64,000 nt of DNA from positions 17,027,634 through 17,091,633 of the forward strand of contig NC_047065.1 in NCBI RefSeq assembly GCF_902459465.1, read 5' to 3'. Source of the DNA: Asterias rubens. Its lineage: Eukaryota; Echinodermata; Asteroidea; Forcipulatida; Asteriidae. Position 1 is the stretch's first letter; every line of letters begins with the position of its first letter. Shown here in pieces: positions 11,105 to 21,656 of the stretch. The position numbers were made by a program, and so were the translations under genes. The notes below the pieces were generated by a model. The model saw nothing but the letters and a program-made list of their open reading frames with translations, was not told the origin of the DNA and did not search any database.

Positions 11105-12720
11105 TATTTTACACAGGTACACTACGTGCACATTCTAATGGAAAAGTTATTTATAGCACTAGGTGGGCTTTGTGAATAAATTACACTTTTTCTACGGGTA
11201 ATGTGCACACCACGTATTGTGGGTCCAGCGCCTAAAATGTCGGGTATTAGTTTTATGCAGGTACAATGTGTGACCGTTGCACCGTAGTTTTTCAGTGAGA
11301 CAAAATTGTGCACATCACACGCGTATTATTATTATTTTCAATTATTAACTTGTACCGTAGCGTACAACAAGTAAAGTACATTGTGCACACACACCACTAT
11401 GGAAAAGTTGTTTTTACAAAACCCACACACACACGTTGTACCGTACAAGTGAGGACCTTTTTCTAAGGGGTGACGTGTGAACATTGTACAGTCGCACAGC
11501 GTCTAAAAAAAACCTTCATTTTATGGGTACACTCTGCTGCAGTCGCACAGTGTGGAAGGCGACCAAATTGTACACACCATAATGGAGAAGTTATGTATCC
11601 AAGCCACAACCTTTGTACCCGTACAAGTGTGGACCTTTTCTGCGGGGTGATGTGTGCACGTTGTATGGTCACTCAGTGCCTAACATAAATAACCCTCATT
11701 TTACGGGTACAGGGCACGAAACATGCAAACCGGTTAGGGAGACAAATTTGTGCACATCCTGAAGGAAAAGTTATTTTTCTCATTGTGGGGCTCTGTACCG
11801 TACATATGGTGACCTTTTTACGAGTAAATGTTTTGCACAACGCCTACAATAAATCAAATCACTCACCACCTAAAATATGTACCGTACAAGCGTGGACCTT
11901 CCAATAATAACCCTCATTACACGGGTACACAATGCAGCAGCTAACCGCCGTGTAGGGAAACATCTCAATGGAAAATATTTCTTATAAGAAATAAGCTTTG
12001 TACCGTATACAATAGATGACTTTTTTACGGGGTTATTTGTACGCGTTGTATCTGTCACTCAGCACCCAATAATAAACCCGCATTGTACGGGTACACTGTG
12101 AAGCTCGACTCGATGGTTGTTTGTTTGTTTGGGAGGCCAACAAAGTTGTTTTCACAATTCTCACTACTTGGAGCGTAGTATACAAGGGGACCTTGACGGG
12201 GGGGGGGGGGGGGGCACCATGTTTGGGGAGACAAATTATGTGCACATCCGAATGGAAAACCGTACAAGTGTGGACCTTTTTTGCGTATTAAAGATGCTAT
12301 GTCAGATTTTTGGCCGATTTGACCCCAACATTTTTTGAAGGGGGCCGAGAAAGTTACAAGTTTTCATTTGAGCCATTCATTGCTCGAAAAAGTCCGTCAA
12401 TTATTAGCAGCAGTGAAATAAAGTGCTCAAAATTAATTTTTGTCGGGATCCCGACAATATATCACGTGACCAATTCTTATAAGAAACGTTTTAAATTGTG
12501 ATCATGGTTCCTGACCATTAAAAGTAAAAGTTAACCTTTTTTTCGTTAGAGCGGGTGTTTCCTCTTTGAAATACCATTCACTCAAAAATCTGACATAGAG
12601 CACCTTGTATTTTGTGTGTGCACATTGTATGGTCATTCAGCGCCTAAAATAACCACTAACATCCTAGTGTTGTGGGGGTTTTGCGTAAATCTGCGCTAAC
12701 AAAAAGTGTGGACCCTTTTT
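11105..12720. repeat. Degenerate ~176-bp satellite, array 1
   Basis: Roughly eight degenerate units. In order, each carries a GTGCACATC..AATGGAAAAG block, TTGTACCGTACAAGTGTGGA, CTTTT..GGGGTGATGTG, CACGTTGTATGGTCACTCAG, CGCCTAAAATAA and CATTTTACGGGTACA. The unit order and motifs match array 2 at about 46000-48400. A 16-base G run lies near 12198. About 260 bp (12290-12560) do not match the unit and look like an insertion. Confidence 0.85.
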
Positions 12721-12773
12721 TATATCAAGTTTATTATCCTTATTATTCGTGACTGTCTTTGTATGTATCTATC

Positions 12774-13218
12774 TATGGAGGACCAAAAACGAACTACGTA
12801 ATTAACAAATTTTTGGATAGTAGAAAATGAGAATTTACTTTCAAGTTATACCATTTTTTCAAAATCTTCATTTTCTGCTTGCAGAAGTTTGGAATTTACT
12901 TTTTGCCGGTGACTTGCGGTCGAAAAGTTGACAACCCAAATTTCCAAATTTGCACTAGCAAAAATTGTGATTTTACTTTTTGGATCAAACCAAATTTCAA
13001 AATTTCTGCTTGCAGAACTTGTGATTTTACTTTTTGGACCAAACTAAATTTCCAAATTTCTACTTCTAGCAGAATTTTCGATTTTACTTCGGTCCTGGCA
13101 AAAAGTAAATTCAAAATTTCTGCTAGCAGAAAATGAAGATTTTGAAAAAATGGTTTTACTTGAAAGTAAGTTCTCATTTTTTACTACAAATTGCGTTGTC
13201 AACTTTTGGTCCTCCATA
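12774..13218. mobile_element. Fold-back element type I, copy 1 (445 bp)
   Basis: Begins TA-TGGAGGACCAAAAACG and ends TTTTGGTCCTCCA-TA, with inverted flanking arms (GAGAATTTACTTTCAAG and CTTGAAAGTAAGTTCTC). The interior is a tandem of ~60-bp AT-rich units (ATTTTACTTTTTGGA..CCAAATTTC..GCAGAA). The TA on both sides suggests a TA target duplication, as for Tc1/mariner-type or related transposases. It has no coding capacity. Confidence 0.85.
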
Positions 13219-13368
13219 TTTAAACCATTTTTTCAAAATCTTTATTTTCTGCTAGCAGAAATCTGGATTTTACTTTTTTAGACCAAACCAAATTTCAAAA
13301 TTTCTACTAGCAGAAAATGAAGATTCTGTAAAAAAAAAAAATGGTATTACTTGAAATAAATTCTGGAT

Positions 13369-13850
13369 ACTGTAGCATGCACAACCTGTCATTGCATAGC
13401 CCTCTAAACTATATAAGGGTAATTGAACCCTTCAGCAAGCATCTTATAGGTTGATTTAGAGCTCGCATGAGAGACAACATAGGGCGCACCAACCAGCAAC
13501 TTCTTTAGAATATAAATCACTACGTAGTCGTTATCTATGAAGGACGGAAAATGGCCTTCTGTTTTCTTTCCTGGCATCGGAATAGCAGAAAAGCAGATTT
13601 TATGTTTTCTATATGAGAAATTGTCTCCTTTTCTACGTTTCTGCTACCTGAAGAGCAGATTGAAAAGCAGGTTTTACTTTTTCTCCTAATGCTTGCGGAC
13701 GAAAAGTGGTCATTTGCTTTTCTGCTACCAGAATAGTAGAAAAGCAGATTTAACGTTTTGTGAAAATGCAATTTTCTATTTCTCTGCTTTTCTGCCACCT
13801 GAAAAACAGATTTTACTCTGGCGGACGAAAAGTGGCCATTTGCTTTTCTG
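13369..13850 (-). pseudogene. Duplicated UGT promoter/5' flank plus fold-back arm
   Basis: Close copy of 21476-22010. It starts at CTGGATACTGTA, about 40 bp upstream of the UGT start codon, and covers the TATA region, GAGCTCGCATGAGAGACAAC and TAGGGCGCACCAACCAGCAA. It then runs into the same fold-back arm (GAAGGACGGAAAATGGCC). No UGT coding sequence is included, so this is an orphan promoter copy or a relic. Confidence 0.85.
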
Positions 13851-14870
13851 CTATCAGAATATTAGAAAAGCAGATTTAACGTTTTGTGAAAATGCAATTT
13901 TCTATTTCTTTGCTTTTCCGCCACCTGAAAAGCAGATTTTCATGGGCGGCCGAAAAGTGGCCATCTCCTTTTCTCCTTTCAGATACCGGAAAATCATAAT
14001 TTACCTATAGGTGGCCGAAAAGTGGCCATTTGCTTTTTTCGTTCAAAGGACCGGCCGTGAATGTTTCAGTTTATTGAACAAGTCCAAACGAGTCACCTGT
14101 TATGGAGGACCAAAAACGGACTACGCAATTTACAAATTTTTGGATAGTAGAAAATGAGAATTTACTTTCAAGTTATACCATTTTACCTAGGCAGTAGGTT
14201 GCCGAAAAGTGGCCATTTGCTTTTTTCGTTCAAAGGACCGCCCGTGTCACCCGTTTCATTTGAAATAAACCACTCGGGAAACTGTATGACTGATATGGAG
14301 GACGGAAAGTGGACATCTGCTTTTCTGGTATCAGAAATGCAGAAAAGCAGATTTTATGGACCGTTGTTTCACATGAGGTTTTCTCCTTTTCTACTTTTCT
14401 GCTACCAGAAAAGCAGATTGAACGTTTTGTGAAAATGCATTTTCTACGTTTCTACTTTTCTGTTACCAGAAAAGCAGGGTTTACTCTGTCTCCTAATGCT
14501 TGCGGACGAAAAGTGGCCATTTGCATGTCTGCTACCAGAATAGTAGAAAAGCAGATTTTAACGTTTTGTGAAAATGCCATTTTCTATTTCTTTGCTTCTC
14601 TGCCACCTGAAAAGCAGATTTTACTCTGGCGGACGAAAAGTGTCCATTTGCTTTTCTGCTATCAGAATATTAGAAAAGCAGATTTAACGTTTTGTGAAAA
14701 TGCAATTTTCTATTTCTCTGCTTTTCAGCCACCTGAAAAGCAGATTTTACTTGGGCGGCCGAAAAGTGGCCATCTCCTTTTCTCCTTTCAGATACCGGAA
14801 AATCATAACTTACCTATAGGTGCCCGTGAATGTTTTTAGTTTATTGAACAAGTCCAAACGTGTCACCTGT
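13851..14870. mobile_element. Nested fold-back arms, types I and II
   Basis: Repeated short palindromic units (GAAAAGCAGATTTAACG, CGGACGAAAAGTGGCCATTT, CTGCTACCAGAA). Fresh element starts TATGGAGGAC occur at 14101 and 14294. Internal pieces near 14050-14100, 14245-14285 and 14830-14870 match the interior of the complete type II element at 21657-22953. Open frames here (for example 176 codons at 14309-14839) come from the repeat and are not genes. Confidence 0.8.
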
Positions 14871-15316
14871 TATGGAGGACCAAAAACGGACTACGCAATT
14901 TACAAATTTTTGGATAGTAGAAAATGAAAATTTACTTCCAAGTTATACCATTTTTTCAAAATCTTCATTTTCTGCTTGCAGAAATTTGGAATTTACTTTT
15001 TGCCAGTGACTTGCGGTCGAAAAGTTGACAACCCAAATTTCCAAATTTGCACTAGCAGAAATTGTGATTTTTACTTTTTGGATCAAACCAAATTTCAAAA
15101 TTTCTGCTTGCAGAATTTTGGATTTTACTTTTTGGACCAAACTTAATTTCAAAATTTCTACTTCTAGCAGAATTTTCGATTTTACTTCGGTCCTGGCAAA
15201 AAGTAAATTCAAAATTTCTGCTAGCAGAAAATGAAGATTTTGAAAAAATGGTTTTACTTGAAAGTGAGTTCTCATTTTTTACTATAAATTGCGTTGTCAA
15301 CTTTTGGTCCTCCATA
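14871..15316. mobile_element. Fold-back element type I, copy 2 (446 bp)
   Basis: Same ends (TATGGAGGACCAAAAACGG and TTTTGGTCCTCCATA) and interior as copy 1 at 12774-13218, with few differences by eye. This implies a recent duplication. The ~150-bp tail on its right (15317-15463) matches 13219-13365, so flanking DNA was copied too. Confidence 0.85.
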
Positions 15317-15463
15317 TTTAAAACCATTTTCAAAATCTTTATTTTCTGCTAGCAGAAATCTGGATTTTACTTTTTTAGACCAAACCAAATTTCAAAATTT
15401 CTACTAGCAGAAAATGAAGATTTTGTGAAAAAAAAATGGTTTTACTTGAAATAAATTCTGTGG
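15317..15463. repeat. Duplicated tail of the type I element
   Basis: Matches 13219-13365 almost base for base, including TTTATTTTCTGCTAGCAGAA and ATGGTTTTACTTGAAATAAA. Confidence 0.8.
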
Positions 15464-15469
15464 TGAATT

Positions 15470-16402
15470 TGATCAGTAGGCTTAATTTCACTGGTTCAGA
15501 GGTGCGCAAGAGTCCATTTAGGACGGCTTGATATTCGTCCTGCTTTAGTCTGAATTCAGAATGTTTTGCTCTTGGAAAAAAATCTGGGAAAAAATGTGAC
15601 TAAATAGCCTGAAATGTATATTAAAGCCTACACCATGCAATGTGCACGGTGTAGGTCAGCCCTTTTTATACAATAATAATTCCAACTTTTTTCCAAGGAC
15701 CAGATATCATATCTGGTTTTAATTAAAACCCTACCGGCCTACATTTCGCAATATAGTCACTTGAGATATTAACCCCTAAGAAGCAACCCCACAGTCTTCC
15801 GGGGTATGTTGTATTTCACCATTCCAGGGGCGGAACAATGAATATTTTCACGGTTGTGATCAGGTCCGTCAAACAAATTCTTGTTATGCACGACAGACCG
15901 TAAGGCTCATATGTGAACAAGTCAATGGGAAATGAGACAGCGGACCAGTATATGTTGGAAAAAATCCAGCGGTGAAACGACCTTGACCTGACCACTCAAA
16001 CTTTACACTATGTTTCTCAAGTGTCTTTTGGAAGTCAGGGAAAATGGGATTTTTGCTAAATTTTTAAACAGACTAACTAAAAAACGATTAATTAGCCAGT
16101 CGCTAACTGGCAGGTAAACGCACATAAACAGCAGCAGTTCATAATAACGCAAGGGAACACATAATTGGAGAAATTTCCTGGACATTTATTGCACATGTAT
16201 TTCATATTAAGTTTAACGCATTGATCTGGAATCAGAAAGCCTCGAAAGACAGCCATTTAGTCGCTCGTCGTCTGCTGCCACATCTCTCAGTGGATTGTTC
16301 TCAAAAGCCACGTTTCAAAAACTGATTTCATACATTTCTTTGAAAAGACAGGATGCGTATACACTTAGATATGAATTGTTCTTGTTTAGGCGTTTACATG
16401 AC
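15470..16402. other. Intergenic DNA without recognised features
   Basis: I see no gene or clear repeat apart from short local palindromes such as ATATCATATCTGGTTTTAATT. Confidence 0.35.
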
Positions 16403-16593
16403 CTTAATAGATCTTTATCACGGAGCAGCCATATTGGATTTCTCGCATTGATATAATTAATGTTACCAAACCGAGACTGAAAGAACAAACTAGTCTGGTT
16501 CCTAATTGCAAGATGATTATTAGCATGCAATATTGCTATTCGATACGAGGAACATGACCAAGATGGAGGTAGCATGATAAATGTCTATTGACC
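16403..16593. repeat. Fold-back family J, copy 1
   Basis: The left end AATAGATCTTTATCACGGAG and the right end ATGATAAATGTCTATTGACC are imperfect inverses. GAACATGACCAAGATGG near the right is shared with 50049-50233. Confidence 0.6.
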
Positions 16594-17109
16594 TTAATCT
16601 TCCGTCCTGATTTGCACCGATCCTGCGAGTCAACAGGCAAGATGGATTGGTGATACCAAGCATAAACGTCCACTGTATAAATTCTTCATGGGGTGATTGA
16701 TCAGGCAGGCTTCCGGTCGTCGCTCGTACCGCGAAGCAACATCTGTTTTGCCGTTGAATTTTTATAAGGGGAATGGAAAACATGAAATTCAATTGCTCAC
16801 ATTGACCAAAATATTTGTCTACATGTACCTCCTACACAAAATTTATGCAGAATCTAAATTTGTCATAAGTTTTTAAATCACCACGAAACTACCTCTAGAA
16901 TTAACAAAGTGATTCATTTTTATTAAATAGAGCACACCTGAATCCCCACCACCACCACCACCACAACTTATTGTACCCCGCACTTATAACGTCACTTTTG
17001 CTTAAAATACCCGGCTGTCAGACAACATGCCACCCTCTATATCTATGACAAAACCACCAACCTGATCACTGCGCCATGGACGCGCCAAAGTGCCCTGAGT
17101 AGTATAATA

Positions 17110-17612
17110 GTCCCGGTGTGGCGGTTTCAACTTTCTGCTGTGTTCAGTTTTCCGAATGACCAAATACGGTAGCATTACGTCATGCGATGCCTGCGCACAG
17201 CAAGCGAAAGTAGTCCAATTTAAGTGCCGTATTGAGTCATCCGTTACCCTCCGGTAGCTGTCATGGCGGCGTCCACGAGTCGAGTACAACTAGCGGCAAA
17301 CGCGTGGATCGTATGAGTTGTTTTTTACGCAAGCAGAGTGTGACCTGCCTGAAGTTGTACCCATGAATACATGTAAAGATGGGGCAAGAGATTATGTGAC
17401 TACACAGAAAATAATCGTAATATAAACAATGTGGGGTCACTGTTGAGAGAACTCGATGCTCGCCAGGGTACTTGCGGAGGTATCTGACAAGTCACCCGGA
17501 AAACTGAACACGCCGGAAAGCTAAAACAGTTCGAACAACGTGCTGATCTGACCGACTACGTCACCCGGAAAACTGAACACGGCGGAAGACTGAAACCGCC
17601 ACACCGGGTTAA
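17110..17612. repeat. Inverted repeat around ~400 bp
   Basis: CCCGGTGTGGCGGTTTCAAC, then CTGTGTTCAGTTTTCCG near 17111-17155, is answered by CGGAAAACTGAACACGG..CTGAAACCGCCACACCGGG at about 17565-17610. A second partial right arm lies at 17493-17520. Confidence 0.75.
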
Positions 17613-17752
17613 CATACAATTTGGACGTGTAAGGGTGCGTTAGTAAACAAATAAATACTTCTTCTGAGATTTGGGTACATTAGCTTCTTTTTAAAGCATT
17701 AGCGCGGATAGCCCTGTGTAGGACTCTTCCTTTGTGCTGTACACAGGCGAGA

Positions 17753-17912
17753 TTTAGCTGCACGTTACGCGAGCAAATACGTGAACGTGAACGTCAACAA
17801 AATTGATTGTTTCTGGGAGACGTCGTCACTTTGGGCTTATCCCACTTTGGGATTTTAACGACACAATTTGTTGACGTTCATGTTCACGTTCACGCGCAAC
17901 GTGCGGCTAAAC
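17753..17912. repeat. Fold-back element
   Basis: ACGTGAACGTGAACGTCAAC near 17780 is inverted at GTTGACGTTCATGTTCACGT near 17870. The outer flanks TTTAGCTGCACGTTACGCG and CGCGCAACGTGCGGCTAAA also pair. Confidence 0.8.
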
Positions 17913-18049
17913 CTCCCCAATCCGAAAGGCCGCCAGGGCTATAGTGCGGAATGCTTTTACCAACTCGAGGCCATTGTTTAGATTTCGAGCTAAAATTGTC
18001 ACAAAAAGGACCGACGTCGACATTATACTTTCTCTAAATGAGCCTCTTT

Positions 18050-21000
18050 TTAGAACGTCTTCATCTTCACTTGGGCAGAATTCGTACATCGGCGACACAA
18101 TAAACGGCATGCACACCCCAAAGTGAGAACCACTACAATGATGATGGACGCAGCGACGGCTATGACATCCAGTAGGTAATACTGGACCGTAGTAAGTTGA
18201 CCTGCTTTGGATCGGAAGTAGTCACCCCCGTGAAGCATCACGTGTTCTACCCAGTGGGCGGCAACGTGGAGTTGTGGGGCCGCGTTGTGTTTCATGATGG
18301 CCGACATAAGTTTGGCGTTGGCGGCGTAACTGAAAGGTAATAAGACGGGAAAAGGTGCGGCTTGTGTAAAACGTCAAAATACAGAACAATATATCGGGAC
18401 CACTCTGTTGCAATGCCTCTTGCGAACATTTCAAGAAATCACTCTAAAAAGGTTTCGTTTGAAAAGTCATAGAAAAATATATTCGGATCGCTGTGTTCCA
18501 ATGCCAGAGTCTGAATCAGCTTGACTGTACCCCAAAATGAGTCAGACCCCTCGAGCAGGGTTCTTTTCTGACCCAAAAGTGCTAAGAGTTTGTTTTTCAT
18601 GCATTTCAACTCCTTTCTTAAACCCAAAATACATCGCCTATTTCTGTCAGGCTACACCTATTACTATAGGTTTTCTCGGTCAGTTTCGGAAAATGAGCAG
18701 CCAATTTAACCTCCAAGCTATTCTATTTCGCGCGAAATCGAATGCAACTGAAAAGGGTCACTCAATTTCGTTTTATGATTATTCAAATGTAATGTTGCGT
18801 CATTCGACTTAACAAAATAGTCATTCAATTTAACAATTCATCAAAGCAGCATTCAAATTCGCAGACGCTTCTTGAGGCGTGTGTGTCACAAAAAAGAATG
18901 ACGATACACTAAATTGAACAGAGTGCTGTAGGAATTTGACTCAACTCAAAACGAAATTGAATGGCCGAATTCTGAATTTGAAAGGCAGTAACAACTGGAG
19001 AGGCAAAAAAGCTTTAATTCGAACGCATGAAAATGAAATTGACTGCTCATTTGCCGAATTTGACCGAGTAAACCTATATTAACAAAAAGTATGAAATAAT
19101 ATATCAGCTGATTTGCCTGTAGTCACAAAATGTAGGCTACTTTATAAAGTTACCCAGATATACCTGTCATTGCTCAAGATGCGGACGGCTGTTTCATAGA
19201 TCATGTCCTCCGTAAAGTCTGCCATACTGATAATCTCTGTCATTCCTCGTTTTTTAAGGCGCGTTGCACAGTCACTGTGCTCACCAAACAGTGGTATGGC
19301 CACAACAGGGACTCCGTGGTACATGGTTTCTATCATACCATTGATGCCACCGTGGTAAATCAACAGCTTGGTTTTGGGATGACCTGGAAGTCAAAATATT
19401 AAATGAGAGTGACCCTTTTCCACTGCTTGTTCATACTCACACGTGAGATGCTCATACTCACACGTGAGATGTTCATACGCACACGTGAGATGTTCATACT
19501 TACACGTGAGATGTTCATACTCACACAGGATATGTTCATACTCACGCGTGAGATTTTCATACTCACACGTGATATTTTCATACTCACACGTGAGATGTTC
19601 CAAATACTCACGCGTGAGATGTTCATACGCACACGTGAGATGTTCATACTCACACTCGAGATGTTCATATACTCACACGTGAGATGTTCTGAATACTCAC
19701 ACGTGAGATGTTTAAACGCACACGTGAGATGTTCATACTCACACGTGAGGTGTCAAAATTCAAGAAAGAATATTGAAAGGAGGCCTTTTGCACAGAAAGG
19801 AACAAAATAATTTTGATAAGAGCATAGAGCAACTTCCCCATCCCACTCCCACTGGAAATTACGTTCGGTAGAGGCGGATGCCAGACAAGCGTAAGATGAA
19901 ATGTTTATTACAACCCATGTCAAACAAAATCTTCACATAGGGCGTTCCCTAAATCTGCTACCAGCTTGCGTAATTCTATTCATACCCACGATGAACTCAC
20001 CAAGAACGTCATTCTGTGGTAGCCACTTTACAACCTTGGTGTTGCTACCGAGACTCTTGGGCGGCTGACCGTGAATTCTCCAGAGTACTCGCTGGGGAAG
20101 TCGCGCCATTGCCCTGGCGACGATATTTGTCTGACTCTCGCTCATGACCTCAACCACGGAACCCAAAGAGAAAATAACAACACCGGCATCTCCAGATCCC
20201 TCGAAGAATTCCTCCAAATCCTGTAAAATGATATTATAAAAAAGGAATTTGCTTGAGACGTTGCTCTATTGTAACAACTCAATCTATATACCGTAAATTA
20301 AATATAAAGCAAAGTTTGCATGTGCCGGGTCGTCATCAGAATAATCATGGATACTCACTTTTTTGTGGGCATTGGTCACTGTGCGTTGTTCATTAGGTGC
20401 GCACTTTAGGCGACGAGGCGTTTACACATTAACCTAATGACCACGAAAATGGTGAGCGTGGTACAGTCGCCGTGTGTGACGTGCGTGCAAGGGGTCAATG
20501 TACTTACCTGATCCAGAGGTTTAGATTCGTCTGCTGATAAGCCTCCCACCATGATCGTGTTAGGCATTATCGGTCTCGCGTATTCCATCGCAAAATGCGT
20601 ATTAGAAATCCATACCTCCGCAGCACGTATGATGTCTGGCATAGTCAAATCCGGCCGGATGTTGTACTTGATCCGGAGCTCCTCGTACGGCTGGAACGTG
20701 AAGTGATCCACAACTGCAGACATCACGAACCACGTGACGGTATTCCGAAACCTCTCCATGAACGCCATGGAATCTCCGGAGGGACTCATTGCCATAGGGA
20801 TGTAGGCGGGGTTGGAGGGGACGTCAAACCAGCGATCGTGGAAGCCATTTACAATTGGCGTCGCTGTGATGATCGCGTACCGCAGGGACAACTTCTGGGC
20901 GACAAGGGCCATACAAGGATTGATGATGTCAAAGGTCATGAGGTCAAAGTTGAGACCTCGAAGTCTGTACATGGTCTCATCGTCACCGAGGAGGGCGTTG

Positions 21001-21437
21001 CACTCGTGAGCTAGATACTTGGACATGGGTTTTGTTGGTTTCAACTGTTCCTGCCTCTCCTCTTCGGTCTGTTCGGACTTGCCACCAAAAATTAGCCGCA
21101 TCAGGGTCTTGGAGTAGTCGGTAGTCTTCTGATACGTACCGTTTAGCGCCTCCAAACCAAACCGATGTGTCATGTTGCGTATTTCCCCATACGTGTACGG
21201 GGAGTTATAGACCTGGAACTTAAACCACTCGGTGTCGCTGCTGTTCAAACGGTGGCTATATGAACTACTGAGAAGGAAAGTGACGTCGTTTCCCCTCCGT
21301 ACTAACTCCCGACCTATCTTGGAGCTGAACAAGTAATGGGTGGTGTCTACACCGGCAGACATGAGAATCTTCCCGGCCTGGACGTACTGTATCAGACAAA
21401 TCCACAGGAGGATGGCAGTAAATACTGCACGGGCCAT
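18050..21437 (-). CDS. UGT: UDP-glucuronosyltransferase (UGT), complete, four exons
   Basis: Exons in coding order: 21437-20508, 20220-20001, 19383-19164, 18329-18050. The phases 0, 1 and 2 agree at each junction, giving 549 aa, the usual UGT length. The start is the Met before a hydrophobic signal peptide (ARAVFTAILLWICLIQYVQA); an upstream in-frame Met lacks this. Exon 1 is the variable aglycone-binding half, with the catalytic-type His in DTTHYL, a conserved FDLMTFDIINPC region and Asn glycosylation sites NSS, NMT and NGT. Exon 2 has VVIFSLGS and KWLPQNDVLG. Exon 3 carries the UDP-sugar signature YHGGINGMIETMYHGVP. Where the family usually has DQ after PLF, this protein has GEHSD. Exon 4 has one membrane segment (YLLDVIAVAASIIIVVVLTL) and a short basic cytoplasmic tail. 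The product is a type I ER membrane enzyme that conjugates a sugar from a UDP-sugar to small lipophilic molecules. The donor sugar and substrate cannot be told from sequence. Confidence 0.93.
18664..19085. repeat. Fold-back MITE in UGT intron 3
   Basis: The left arm TATAGGTTTTCTCGGTCAG, with ATGAGCAGCCAATTT, is inverted at the right as AAATTGACTGCTCATTTG..CGAGTAAACCTATA. It ends about 80 bp from exon 3. Confidence 0.8.
19432..19752. repeat. ~21-bp minisatellite with E-boxes, UGT intron 2
   Basis: About 15 units of TCACACGTGAGATGTTCATA type. Eleven units keep an exact CACGTG E-box palindrome, two read CACGCGTG, and the others are mutated. It lies in UGT intron 2, about 50 bp downstream of the exon 3 acceptor edge on the + strand. 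It creates long open frames in several phases, none of them a gene. Confidence 0.92.
20320..20500. repeat. Repeat family K in UGT intron 1
   Basis: Matches 4505-4700. The boundary GCAAGGGGTCAAT lies only about 8 bases from the donor of UGT exon 1. Confidence 0.7.
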
Positions 21438-21479
21438 GTTTACTATTCGGAATCCAATTGAGCAATGGCAAACTCTCTG

Positions 21480-21530
21480 GATACTGTAGTATGCACAACC
21501 TTTCATGTCAAAGCCCTCCAAATTTTATAA
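21480..21530 (-). promoter_or_regulatory. Probable UGT core promoter (TATA)
   Basis: On the - strand a TATAAAA sits at 21529-21523, within a TATATATTATAAAAT stretch, about 90 bp upstream of the chosen start codon. The transcription start would be near 21495. The same segment is duplicated at about 13381-13420, with TATATAG in its place. Confidence 0.45.
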
Positions 21531-21656
21531 TATATAAGGGCAATTGAACCCTTCAGCAAGCATCTTTATGGTTGATGTAGAGCTCGCATGAGAGACAACA
21601 TAGGGCGCACCAACCAGCAACTTCTTTAGAATATAAATCACTACGTAGTCGTAATC

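Noticed and set aside
14309..14839. 176-codon open frame and several 90-110-codon frames in 12.8-15.5 kb
   Set aside because: They lie entirely in the internally repetitive fold-back arms and the peptide is a repeat of one unit (FCYQN..KADLTFCENAIFYF). Frames of the same kind recur on both strands in the copies.
19403..19810. 135-codon frame of repeated LTREMF units, and matching frames on the other strand
   Set aside because: It is the translation of the 21-bp minisatellite; all three frames stay open because the unit has no stop.
20595..21014. 139-codon + strand frame
   Set aside because: Antisense shadow of UGT exon 1.
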